Source: Apophysomyces variabilis
Lineage: Eukaryota; Mucoromycota; Mucoromycetes; Mucorales; Mucoraceae
Reading direction: 5' to 3'
NCBI GenBank assembly: GCA_002749535.1
Contig: MZZL01000409.1
Coordinates: 3,054,160-3,118,159 of the forward strand
DNA: 64,000 nucleotides
Shown one piece after another: positions 1 to 11,771 of this stretch; the first letter of the stretch is position 1; each line of letters opens with the position of its first letter. A program made the position numbers and the translations under genes. A model generated the notes under the pieces. It made no database searches. It was not told the DNA's origin and was given only the letters and a program-made list of their open reading frames with translations.

Positions 1-589
1 CTTGCAAAAAGGCTTTTTTGATACTCACGCCCTTCCCCGATATTTTTCCATCCCCCCTCAATTTTTATCAGATTGATCTAGCCCGGGCGGACACAATTAT
101 TATTTTTGCGCTCATTTGAACCACTGAATAAACCCAAGAAACTAGATAGTGCTAGGTTGAAACTCGATGTCAATCACTTGGCTCGAAAAAGAAAGTAATC
201 CACAAACCTCTATAAGACGCATCCAGAGTCTGTAAGCTAGAATAATGACATATCTAATGCTCTTAACAACCGATCCCCATAGGAAATCGACTTCTTAATA
301 TCAGAACTTGAGATGCATTGCGAGTTGTCAGGATGTCCTACTTGCAAAAAGATCAATAAAGGGTACTTTATGTATTCTTGCACCTTTACTGCAGTGAATA
401 TGATCTGGGTGGGCGTTTCAACCATTATTCCGTTTATCTAGCAGAAAAAACGCCAATGAAAAGCATGTCGCCCACTTGTTTATTTTTCTTCACATGTCGT
501 TTTCGTTCTTTTCCCGCCATTTTCTGTGAGCATGAAATAATTTTTGATTTAAGATAGACATTGAGGTATTATTGATGGGAACAGTACAC
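1..589. other. gene-poor left edge
   Basis: AT-rich sequence with stops in all frames. A 62-codon minus-strand open stretch (237-425) has no motif I recognise. Nothing annotatable seen. Confidence 0.5.
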
Positions 590-1330
590 CGAGTTATAAA
601 CTATATCCAAAATGTGTAATATTTATGTAACGTTCCATGCAAATCCATTGTACAATGAAATGGAAATGGCATAAACTATGTAAACTTTGTTCGGATGCAC
701 CCGAAGATGCTGCAACTTTTACGTACTCTATTCGAAGACATACCAAGATAGGTTTTTCCCGGGTGTGATGCAGATGAACTTTTAAACCATATGAGATAAG
801 AAGACTGCAGAAGACTTTAGCAGACAATAGGTATTCTACAAAAATTAAGAAAACATGATAGCCCCAACTGCACGACGTCGAACAAGAGCCAGCCAAACCG
901 AGACTATGGTTGAACCACCCAGGGTCTCGCAGACGAATCAGCCGACGAGAAGAGGAAAGACCAGAATCGCCCCGAGCTCCTTTAAGGCGATCTGAGAGGC
1001 AGCAAGCAAAAAGGCAGAAAAGGATCCACGAGTCAAGTGGATAGGGCTTTTACGCCCGGTATTTAGTAAGTGTCATTGAATATTATTGTTACTTTTCTTC
1101 TATTACTCACCAACTGAAATTTATATATGCATCTTGCATTCACTTGGCGGGGAGATGGGTATGGCGTCGTCAGTTTTATGACAGGTATGTAAAAGTGGTC
1201 AAATCGAACTCTTATACCACGACAATTAATATGATTTGTTAACGTCAAGCCCAGTTTCCAAAATGCGCCAAGTGAATTTGCTGGATACGACTTTATTTTT
1301 TGGAAATAAAGTACTGAAAATGACTAATTG
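590..1330 (+). repeat. dispersed repeat, copy 1 (broken coding sequence)
   Basis: This stretch resembles 28600-29530 over most of its length, on the same strand. The 5' half can be read as a peptide with an H-K-L-C-K-L-C motif followed by an R-R-H-T-K-I-G patch; copy 2 gives H-I-K-V-C-C-R-C and R-Y-R-S-K-I-G at the same spacing. The middle encodes an Arg-rich tail sharing a V-E-P-P-R core with copy 2. The non-coding 3' part is also alike, so this is a duplicated element and not just a shared domain. It contains a perfect 11-bp inverted pair, TTCACTTGGCG at 1139-1149 and its complement at 1266-1276. In-frame stops break copy 1. The family is unknown to me; a zinc-binding TE protein is a guess. 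Confidence 0.6.
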
Positions 1331-2661
1331 GACTAAATCCATTATTTTCCTTTAATCAGGAATGCATCAATGCTGTAACAAAGATTAACAGGTACATCGT
1401 TGTGTTCTATCTTTTTTTTTGTCTTATCCACTATCAGAATGTTGCCGCTGTCATATTTCCAAGTATTAACTGGAACTATGGATCTGCAGGGCTCGTGTCA
1501 CCATGGCGAACCTGTTCATCAGCGCAAACTCCGGTCTTGAAGTGGTGCCCATAGGCCAATAAGGACCAGTCACAGTGACTGGTTAAATTTATTTTATTCT
1601 TTCCCCGACAAACGGTTAAAAGGGCGACTTCTCCCAACTCGAAAAATTTTTTCTTCTCCCATGATCTTCTGTGTTTATGATTCTTGAATGAAAAGGTAAG
1701 CAATCGGTTTCTTTAATTCAATTCTTTGGTTTTTTGGGTAAAATGATGCACAACTTTTTGGACCCGAATGTATAACATTTCCGATGTTCACATTCTTCTT
1801 TCATGTGTGGGGTATCCTTGGTGAACAATCTCTGAGACTATCCAGTACAATTTATTACGCGTTTAATGACACGTTCATACATGATACTGATTATTGAAAT
1901 TGTAGGTTTGTTCTAGGTTTCTTACATATTGATTTCTACAAGAGGTTATAGCAATAAAAGAAGTACTAAAACAAACGTTGTCTGTTGCTTTGATGTTATG
2001 AGCAATTGGATGTATTCTTACTAAGTACGGTTGATAAATTTGTGAGTTACAGGGAAGGCCTGTATAACAATTTAAAGTTTGTGAAATCAACAGTAATCAT
2101 GACTAAGAGGAAGCAAAACCAGCGGGTCTTTTATATGGTGATGCTTTATAATATATAGCGATGAAGACTGGTCTGTTGATAGATATCTCTTGCTATGGAT
2201 CAAATAAGGACAAGGGTCGTCGTATTGAGTCAAAAGAATATGGAAAGGAAAAGAAGTAAGACGAAGTTAGACGCAGATGATCTCTTGTCGAATCGGTAAC
2301 GTCTCGGTAGCTTAACCCAATTCAAGTTGACGATAGATGGTATTAATGACACCAAGGAGATTCAGGGTGAAAAGGTTTTTTTCTCATCTGGGTAAACTTG
2401 TAGTAATCTCTAATTTTTGATATGAACGAGGCACAGAACATCAAGAAATAAACCATGTCAAGTTCACCCTTTCCTTTTCCTTCTTCACTATTATTCATCG
2501 TGCCTCAGAGATATAACGATAAATATCGACAGTGTATCTGCAGAAAAATTCAGTTACTGCTGTAGAGCAGTGCTTATGCTTAGTAGGTTATTGCCTTTAC
2601 ACGGGCAGAAGTGGAACCGGGGTTGTTTGAGCAGCAAGTTGTTGTGCATGCTTGTCACTGC
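1331..2661. other. intergenic, no recognised gene
   Basis: AT-rich sequence with only short open stretches (for example 1476-1703 and 1875-2090 on the minus strand), none with recognisable motifs or splice structure. Confidence 0.5.
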
Positions 2662-4320
2662 TTAAGTATTGAGAGCGAACAAATGGATTGGAGTTCCGTC
2701 CGCTGACACAGCCATGGATATGCCTTTGAGTGCAATGTTCTTCGATGCATTGGCAGCCCAGGTCATCGTGCTACAACCGTTGACGATGCTGACACAGTTG
2801 GGGTTCACGCACCAAACAGCTTCATTACACTTCTTGACCTTGCCGTCCTTCCCTCCGTATCTACATAACTGTAGAGGCTTGAGACACCAGTGGTAGGTCT
2901 AGCTAGTGTTCTACTCGTTCACAATAACTATGAAGCCGTTTCATTGTTGTACTTCACGCAACCGTTTGAGTCCCTTACGAACATCTCCTCGAATATGAGA
3001 ATTATTGGGCTGCCAATAGCCGTAAAACTGAACATCTATTTGAGAAGTCATATCTGGTGGGAGGTGGATACGTTCGGCATCAGCATACTTGTGGTATACG
3101 TTCTGGATAAACATCTTTCTAGTACGCTTTTTGGATTCAATTCTCCTGTTTGTCGTATCCACAGCTACAATGGATACTTGCCATTTCCGTTTGTGTCTAA
3201 ATAGGGAAGATGGAGTTTAACTACGGACTTACACAACACAGGGTCAAGCAATCCTAAATCAGTTCTTTTATACAATGAACAATGCCGAACTTCTATTATC
3301 CGCTACGGAGAAGACTTTCCATTACAAGAAGGCAATTACAAATCACTTAGTACAGAGAACAGTCCAGAATCACAGTGCTGTTCATCTAGACCCACAGACA
3401 TTTTTGCATAAAAGAATAATGTTTTTATTCGAATAAACATCATCCTACATTGAGTCTCGCGTATATTGCTTGTCTCTTTCCAATATCAGATAAAACATTA
3501 CACTGTTCTCGGCTTCGGCTCCCTCTTTTTCAGCATTCTTGGCCCGTTCTCTTCGCAGACGATGTCTGCTCGAGCATGAGTGATGGTTGACAGCTGATGC
3601 TCGGAAACTCCAGGTACGGTACAAATCTTGCTGTAGCTCGGTCGTTGTGCTGCTGGTAAACTCCAGTATCCGCTGTATCATCAATGCGGAAGCTGTACTT
3701 GTTGATGCACCACTGTTCCGAATAACGGAATCAACGCCGCAGACACGATGGAATTCTTTTCATATAGCCACTTGTTGTTCACTGATCATTAATATTCTAC
3801 CCGTGTGAACAGCATCCGCGACGTCTTTTGGACTTATAGTACGTTTGATCACTGGGGGATTGGACCCAGCATACGAACAATGGCAACTAGTATACAGATA
3901 CTGCGAGCACTGGTTTCCTTAATTGTCATTGCAGTCTGACCACTGGTAGTAGCTGCTGTATCTTCTTCATCGTCAGCATCATTGACGAAGTCATCCTCTG
4001 CTTGATCAAGCCTAAAAACCTCTTACTCATCGTCAGTTTCTTGACTTTTAGTTTTTTCTTCGTTCGAGTTCTTGTGGCCTTCCTCTCAATCTTTTTAAGA
4101 TGGAATTATCAGCAATGTTGCGTTGAATAGCTTCAATCACATTATCGGGACGAAATTCAAGTATGATCTCTTGAGTTCCTTGATCCAGTAGGATCGATTA
4201 CACCATCTTTATACACTAGATCTGGCATCTCGTCGCCGTTCTCAGTGATCTTTCTTTTCGTCGGCCGTTTTTCTTCACGACCTGCATATATCTGGACCAT
4301 GTGACATGCTGCTAGGTTCT
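2662..4320 (-). pseudogene. decayed Fanzor/TnpB-like RNA-guided nuclease gene (locus A)
   Basis: From about 3200 down to 2662 one minus-strand frame reads through the C-terminal half of a TnpB/Fanzor-like protein. It has a Lys/Arg-rich R-K-M-F-I-Q segment, a G-D-V-R-K-G-L-K-R patch, the V-N-E..N-T-S motif that usually carries a RuvC glutamate and precedes the zinc ribbon, a Cys-rich ribbon (C-R-Y-G-G ... C-V-N-P-N-C), and a final S-T-M-x-x-x-x-N-A-S-K-N-I block matching the RuvC-III N-R-D-x-N-A-S-K-N-I signature. Three stops interrupt the frame (one TGA, two TAG) and the RuvC-III aspartate and arginine are replaced (T-W-A-A), so the copy should be inactive. Between 3250 and 4320 only Lys/Glu-rich fragments with many stops remain; assigning these to the same gene is inference. 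The Fanzor assignment rests on motif order, not on a search. Confidence 0.62.
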
Positions 4321-4475
4321 CATGGGCAGCGCAGATGGTTTTTTGGTCGTTTTTGGTTCAGCAAAAATAGCCAGAAATCTGGTTGTTTTTGGCGAAAAGA
4401 CCAAATCCAACCAAAATCTAACCGGAAACTACCTGACTACCGGGTATTTTGGTTAAAATGATCAAAAAATGACCA

Positions 4476-4504
4476 GAATACACACCAAATTACTTGGTGT
4501 ATTC
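4476..4504. repeat. short hairpin-forming inverted repeat
   Basis: GAATACAC and GTGTATTC flank a short AT-rich centre that itself pairs partly (ACCAA/TTGGT). It sits in a stretch (4335-4480) rich in TTTTGGT/ACCAAAA motifs, possibly the remnant of a foldback element. Confidence 0.45.
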
Positions 4505-4798
4505 GTTTTGATTAATATATGCATTATTAAAAAATTGCAAACATTATTCTGAAGAATAAGCTGACTGTGAGAGGTTTATTCTTCATCGGAAGAAACAATA
4601 GACACTATCTCAAAAATTAGTTATTGCTTTCTATAGTACATATATGATCATTACTACCTCCCGAGTTTTTAGAGCGTCTAGGCTCTTTGGTACGTCGCAG
4701 TTTGTGTCTGGGAGTGCCCTACAAATAGAAATGTCAATACATGATACATACATAGTGGCAACCTACTACTCACCGCTTGTCTCTTGTTTGGCTTTTCA

Positions 4799-4843
4799 GC
4801 CACGCTTGCCCCACGCTTGCCCCACGCTTGCCCCACGCTTGCC
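4799..4843. repeat. 12-bp minisatellite
   Basis: The unit CACGCTTGCCCC is repeated almost four times head to tail. It is much more GC-rich than its surroundings and free of substitutions, suggesting recent expansion. Confidence 0.85.
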
Positions 4844-4889
4844 GTTGCCTCCGGTAACACGTTTCGCCTCGCTATTGAGTATGTCAGTC

Positions 4890-5650
4890 ATATTTAGCCA
4901 GGAAAAAAGCAGAAAAATCATTACCGGCGCCTGGGCTGTTGAGCTCTGTTGTGCCAGTGTTCGCTCACTAAATGCTTAGCAAGCCAGTCATCAACGCAGC
5001 AGTCAAACGGAGGGCCAAGGTCAACGCCAGCCTTGACGACGGCCTGAAACAATGCTGCCTTGTCAGATCCGGGGAGATCGCTCCAGTTTGGAAGTAGAAC
5101 ACCCGTATCTTCGAACGACTTGGCAACCTTGTCACAACTCCATTTGACTCAGCGGTTAATTCTGAGCCGTACATCGTCCACAGTTACCAGAGGCTCGTCG
5201 TGGTCAAGAGAGGTCTCGCAATCGCGATTGGTCTCAAGTTCCGAGAGCTTGTCAGTTTGAAGGTACGTGCGGATGAAGGCAACGATATCTTCAGCAAGAA
5301 TTACACATGCCTTGCCTCCATCCGTGAGCTTTTCGACCAGTAAATCCTTTCGATGATTAGGCTGGCGACGCGTTTCCTCTCTTGTTGCACCATTTTCCAC
5401 CAAGGCCTTGACATGCTTCAGCTGCTCCAACATCAAGATCTGCACTTTCTTCAACTCCTGGATCTCATTGCAAACTAGATGCGCATAAATATGTGGTATG
5501 TGCGCTCATAGATCGAGGCGCGTTTGAAATCCAATTCGGGGAAATCATCCGTTGCAAAATGTTCATGAAGAGCTTCGAATGGAAGGCCTGCGTTTCCGGG
5601 AACAGGCAGCAATTTTTTCGTCTAACAACACACCGATAAGAAGCCGCCTA
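4890..5650 (-). pseudogene. broken coding region, unknown protein
   Basis: Protein-like minus-strand sequence runs from about 5640 to about 4890. It begins with an acidic/aromatic stretch (F-P-E-L-D-F-K-R), changes frame near 5480, continues with a helical Lys/Glu-rich stretch (L-K-H-V-K-A-L-V-E) and ends with a Trp/Cys-containing segment (W-S-C-D-K-V-A-K, then D-D-W-L-A-K-H). A TGA near 5155 interrupts the frame with coding-like sequence continuing beyond it. Composition and position suggest a mobile-element-derived protein, but I do not recognise the family. The frame change at 5480 could be an unrecognised intron. Confidence 0.4.
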
Positions 5651-7669
5651 AGTGTAGAACTGTGTCGGAGGTCTGAAGGGCCTCATATCTGAGAGCTTGT
5701 GAGACTTTGTTCTTCCGGTCGCTTACGTTTGCGATATTTCAATCTAGCAGAATCACCTAGTCTGCATTCAAAAGTGAGTCATAAAGCGCTTGGTTATTTT
5801 ACCAGAGTGTGGTTTTCCTTTAATATCATTGGTACTATTATCACGAAAGATCTTTTCTGACGCTGACTCATTGAAGCAACCATCATTAATTTTGCTCTCT
5901 TCCTCGGAAATGTCTTTCTGCCTGTGCTTCTTTCTTCTTCCGTATCATTGCCTTGATCGGCGGCATACACAAGATCATCCAAAGATGGGTGCTACTGCTA
6001 CCTACGCCATCCTGGTCCAAATTTATCTCCATGCGTTGCTACTTTCTTGCGTAAGCGACTCTTGCCTTTAGTCTACTCATAGGAAATAAAATTAATCGAG
6101 GAAGAAATGCAACTGCTCGTCAGAACTGAAAGCGGACAGTGCAATTAAGTGTTCTTTGGCTAATATATTAAGGCTTACTACAAGGGTGGACGCTTAATCT
6201 GATAAGTGAGCAGATCACTGTATTCCCCTTTACAACTAACCTCCGCTAACGGTTCGCGAACTTCGGTCCACAAAGTTTAAAAGTATAGTTGAATTCTGCA
6301 AGTTGTTAAGTATCTTTGCGACTCCACCTGTCCTGCGTCATATTTGGTAAGCCCTATCTACGTTACCTAGCAACGGTAACAATGATGGGTAATGACAAAA
6401 ATAAAGGTACAAATTGAACGGCGCATTCATCTTTTTAACGTGCCAGTTGTCCAATAACTCATTGCCTGCAAGCGACCTTTGGAAAAACAAATGCTCGTGT
6501 GCACGCGTTATCGATATGGTAGCATCATTATTCGGTATAGCAGCGGAGGGAGCATAATGACCGGAGCAGAAATTGGACAATGACAGCCGCTGCAGTTTCT
6601 TCCGTTTTCGGTTCTCGATCCAAAACTCCTGGTTAAATTCTGATCAAAGTGCAAGTGATGGAACCCTTTCTACCAGGACTGATTGGCTACAACTTACAAA
6701 TGATATTTACATGCAACTGCAGTGCCATGTTTGAAATTGTTTTGGCTGGACAAAGTATACTCAACTGTCTTGTAGCACTCAGCAATAGAAGCAGACTAGC
6801 CATAAGCAAGCCATGTAGAGAACGACATAAGCTGGAAGCAAACAAAGAGCACATAATATATCTTACCAGAAAAACGAACATAAATATCGTACCGGTCATC
6901 AAAGAATTGAAGTCAAGTTTTTTTACTAAAATTCTTCTCGAGCCGTTTCCTTCTATAGCTCATCATTAGGTTTGCTTGGGTTCCCTTACGCTCTTGTTTA
7001 GAGAAGGATTGACTAGCGGCGGTTCTTTTATGCACGGTGGTCTGGTTCCGGCCTAATTCGTGATGCCTGGCTAAAATTGTTTTTTACCTGGCTCAAGTTT
7101 ATGTCTGACTAATTCTATCAAAAATGGGCCAACTATGTTTTTCCACTGTATGTATTAACTTTGGTTATAAAATAGGGTTCGGCTGGAGTGAATTCCGTTC
7201 AAGTGATAAGACGTTCGCACCTGTGTTTTTTGAAATATACGTAACTTTGGTATCGTTTTGCACTCAGTACGACCCGCAGCATTATTTTAAGGCTATGCTG
7301 TTGTTCGCACCAACAATGTCGAGACATAATGATCTCCTTAGCTTCGGATATCGCGTCAATTGCACCCTTTTTCCAATGCCGCTTCTCGTGCTACTGTACC
7401 ATGAAGTGTGTTTTGTTCCTTTACATCTCGTTGACAGGCAAAAGAACTCAAACAGTCCTCTTGATAGCTTATAAATTATTGGAAGCGAGGAATGTGCAAA
7501 GGGGTCTGAACACCAGGATTCTACAATAAACATATTACCATGAATGGCCAGAAGAAGTAAAACTTTTCCCGTTCGGCTTAAGTAGTGACACAAGATTCAG
7601 AATCAGCCAAAGTTTTCGGGACAACAAAAAGTTTGGCATGTGGATCGATAAGGTTGTTTCTATCTTTCT
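5651..7669. other. intergenic, no recognised gene
   Basis: Two kilobases upstream of the FUSC-type transporter with only short, motif-free open stretches in all frames. The last few hundred bases presumably hold the transporter promoter; no TATA box or operator was identified with confidence. Confidence 0.5.
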
Positions 7670-10600
7670 ATGACAAACGAATTGAAACAATTGCAAGAAA
7701 AGATACCATCTTCAGACCCTAACCCAATTACAACGACAAACGTTGCTCGGCTAAATGAGTTATTCCATGATCCCGTGGAGAATCGGACTACCAATGTGCA
7801 AGAAGACAGAAAAGGGTACAATTTCAGTTCCATGTCGAGACGTTTGAAGAATATGATCTAAAGTAGTATGCACTATTGATCTTATGTTTATCATGGTAGA
7901 TACTTTGATCTGACGCTTGGAGCAGATTCTGACAATCCAAAACCCCAAGGATCTTTTGTACGACCCCGAAACACTGAAAATCCTTTGTCAAGCGAAGTTG
8001 ACAAAGCATGGATACCATCGCGAAATGAGATGGTCCATTCTGATTCTGAGACATGGAATGCCTCACAACACTTTCATTCCAGTGATACTACGGCAAATGA
8101 AGTTTGTTCATCGAGAAAGGAAAAGGTTCTGGCTTTCCTTCAACGCCGTCTTGAAGCTCGGGTTGTCCGTCGCATACTAAAGTGCACCCTAGCATATTTT
8201 ATTTCCACCCTATTTAGCGTAATCCATCCAGTTGCAGATGCTCTAGGTCAAGCACCCTATATAACAACTAGTGGCACGCTTTTCAATCATCCAGGCAGGA
8301 CAGTTGGTTCAATGCTCGATGCCACTTTGACCGCGTCATTGGGTGGGGCGCTTTCAATCGTGTACGGTATGGCCGGTCTTGCATCATCTTCAGCTTACAA
8401 CGCACAAAATCCTGATAAGCCATATGTGGGAGCAGTTATCAATCTTGTATTCTTACTTGTTGGCGTTTTTGCGTGTCAGATGATTCGACAAATCTACACT
8501 AACTTCTTCTGCTTCGCAGTTATCTTCATGGTCGTTGAACTATTTGCCATGACGAGGGAAACGTATCATATTGATGTGTCTTTAAACCTACCAGCTGAGT
8601 TTGGGGTTCCATTTCTCATCGGCACCCTCATCTCGCTCCTGGTAAATCTGTTCGTCTGGCCTGAAACGGCCGTGGATGGTCTTGGACGAGCGCTCAAAAG
8701 TACCTTGACCAGCAGTAAAGATATGTTGCATTTAATTACGCAACAGTTTTTTCTGGACCCTCACACTGTAATGTTGCCCGTGGAAAAGATCGACAAAGCC
8801 GCAGCAGATATGCGTGCAGGAATGATGAAGGTTAAGACAGCCTACAAAGAAGCCAAGTATGAGATCTCATATACATACCTCCGCCCGAAGGAAACTATCA
8901 GCATACGGGATGGGCTGGATCGCATTACAAGACATCTAAATATTTTGGGAGGCAGCTTGAAAACCGAGCGGATACTTGTGTCGCAACGAGAAAATAAGGA
9001 TGAGCATAACGAATCAGATGACAACGAAGAAAATATGGCCCTGTGCGATACAGCTTTGCGTGCAGCGGAGGAGTTTATGGAGACAGGGAAATACAGGCCT
9101 CGGCAACAGTCAACGCGCACCAGGCCAGCGTCAAGACGTGCTTCTACCGAAGACGTCACAGAACAAAACCAGAGAACTTTCACATCCATGCGTTCAGCAC
9201 GTAATAGTCCTTCGACTTCTCAACCAGCTTCTAGAAGGCAGTCGACGGATGAGGATCGTATTGAACAAAATCAAAACACTATTACGTCTCTAAGGTCGCT
9301 ATTTTCCCGAAAACTCAATATACCCAAACCAAAGCTTCCGGAACGAGATAACAAACGAATACAGCAAGGTGACCGCGACCTTTTGCTTCTATGTCTAGAC
9401 AGTACGCGGGACCCTTTGATGAAGCTATCTATAGAATGTGCCAATGTGTTAAACTGTATATCCGTCGATGTCATGGATATAATGGACGTGGATGACGAGG
9501 ATCAGCAGCCACAAACTACTTGGACATCTTATCTGCTCCATCTGATGCAGCTCACAAGAAAATCCACTAAATCAGGCCAGAATCGACCGAGCTGTTGTTG
9601 CGCACAGAGAATCAGAAAAGCGATTATCCGGTTCGATCAGGAACAGGAAGAAAGGATGACGATGTTGTATAGCCTGAACTTGCAAAAAATGGGCGGACGA
9701 GGTTTGGACCTTGCCATTCGAGAGGAGTTGTTTCTTGTTTTTTTCTTTATTTTTTCCTTGCGTGAGGTAGCCAACGAACTGCAAACTATGGCCACAGAAA
9801 TGGACCGTATTAAAGGACTGCTTCACAACAACAAATGGAAGAAGCACGTATATTTACCACCGGTCTTCTCGCAAAAATGGTGGTATAAATGGGCTCACTC
9901 AAACAATCACCAAATGGTTCGCGATAAAGGCGGATACTCTTACGGTAAGTTACATATTTATACTCTTTACGCAATATTGAGCCTTTGTGCTAATACCTGC
10001 TTTGTTTTTCTGAATTTCTCCCTAGGTGCTTTACATCCATATATACCGGAAGAAAGGAGAGGAAATATAGAGACGGAGTATGAGCTAACGCGCATTCAGA
10101 CGTCAGCAACAAACAGACAACGAGCCAATTCACTTAGTTTAACACAAATATCCTCTCAGAGCAGCGCATATGCACCCACTTTAAGGCGAAAGGCAACAAA
10201 ACCAGACGATGGTTTAGAGGAAAAGGACGTCGAGGAACAGAAACATTTAAAACCTCCGTTCATATTACGTGCACGATATCGGCTATGGGAAACTTTGCAA
10301 CGGTTTACAACCTATGAGATTCGCTTTGCATTAAAAACAGCGCTAGCAGTAGGCATACTGACCGTGCCTGCTTATATACCCGAATCCTACACATGGTTTA
10401 ACGATGCACGTGGCCAATGGGCAGGATTGACAATTATAACTATAATGAACCCTACCAGCGGAGGGACTTTGCAGGCCGGTGTTTGGAGACTTACTGGTAC
10501 TATAGTTGGCGGTTTTTGGGGTTGGGCAGCACTAGAAGCAGATGGAAGTAGCCCTTATGTGCTTTGTACTTTTGCAGTTATAATTGGTAAGCAGCAGCCT

Positions 10601-11652
10601 TATAGCATTACTTTCTCTAATGGACATAACTTAGCCATACCTACTTTCTATATTCATTTTGCCACTTCATACAACAAAGTCGGAATTATTACCCTTGTAT
10701 CCTATATGATTATTGCACTTAATAGATATGCCAAACCTGTGCCAAATGAAAGCATAGCCGCTACTGTCTGGTATGTGTGTACATGAGGAAGGTAACTGTA
10801 TTTTAACAGGAGTATAGGAAAAGAACAGGAACCCTTGTTGTGGGCATTATCTTTGCTGCAGTTCTCAACTGGTGAGATCATTCGTCGGAGCGACTTAAAC
10901 TTAGTTCTTGCTATTAGGATGCTATGGCCATTCGTTGCTCGTGATGCTGTGCGAAAGTCAATATCTGGTGTACTAGACGACCTTGGTGATCATTTCACAC
11001 TTCTGATGGGGTCATTTTTATATCACGATAAGAAGCTACCTCCTACTGAATCTGATATCAAACAAAGCATGAAGGCAGAGAAGAAGATCCAGAAGGCTAT
11101 CAACGCATGCTCAGTTCTTCTTGAACTAACCGATCATGAACCAAGGTTGAAGGGTCCTTTTCCTAAGGAGTTTTACAGAGATATGATTGCTTCTTTGGGA
11201 AATCTTCTCGATCGGTTGATAAGTATACGCCTTGCCCTTCTCAAGATGCCTGTTGTGGTGAAAGAGGAATTAATGCACCATGACCAAAATATTTATCGTC
11301 GTGATTTGGTATGTGGCTTCTAGGTTTGTTTAGTTTATGCTAATAACGAACTTCAAAGGTGGCTTCTCTACTTTTGCATTTTCATACGCTTTCTACCTCG
11401 TTAAAGTCCAAGTCCCCTTTACCGATTTACATGCCTTCTGCACGGATAGCACGTATTCGTCTGCTTCGCCATCGTCTCGAGGAACGAACTACTGGACACC
11501 TTCTTAAATACAATAATATGGCCTGGTTTGCTATGGCAAGTTCTACTGAAGAAATTATTGAAGAATTAGAGCACCTCACGGATTTGATTCGCTTTATCGT
11601 CGGAAACAATAAGTTTGCAGAGCGAATGAAAAGAATGGATCCGCTATGGTGA
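7670..11652 (+). CDS. FUSC/ArAE-type multi-pass membrane transporter
   Basis: Seven-exon model: 7670-7841, 7926-9944, 10026-10586, 10635-10770, 10818-10871, 10918-11308, 11359-11652. The summed CDS is 3627 nt, divisible by three, giving 1208 aa. The architecture fits the fungal aromatic-acid-exporter/fusaric-acid-resistance superfamily: a cytosolic N-terminus, a first hydrophobic block (about residues 137-300), a long polar middle with Ser/Arg-rich stretches, then a second membrane block (about 830-980) with the family-typical W-A-G-L-T-I-I motif and a Gly-rich G-T-I-V-G-G helix, followed by a helical cytosolic tail. Members are thought to export aromatic or organic acids across the plasma membrane; the substrate cannot be read from sequence. 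The first exon and its intron (7842-7925) are the least certain part; the 7926 exon is open from 7880 without an in-frame ATG near its start. Introns 9945-10025 (81 nt) and 10587-10634 (48 nt) are multiples of three without stops. Confidence 0.85.
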
Positions 11653-11771
11653 TACAAAAGAAAGGATTACATACTCCGCGATTGCACAAAAAGGGCCTGC
11701 ATTTTTTTCTTTTTACCTTTCTTCCGAGCAAACATGCCAATATCACACCTCCTACTTTTCTTTACTATATA

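Noticed and set aside
2669..3204. Plus-strand open frames at 2669-2896 and 2890-3204
   Set aside because: The minus strand here carries the zinc-ribbon and RuvC-III motifs of Fanzor-like relic A; the plus frames are shadows.
7917..8180. Alternative 87-codon start exon for the transporter
   Set aside because: It is out of frame with the conserved membrane domain; the frame open from 7880 continues into it and needs an upstream spliced start.
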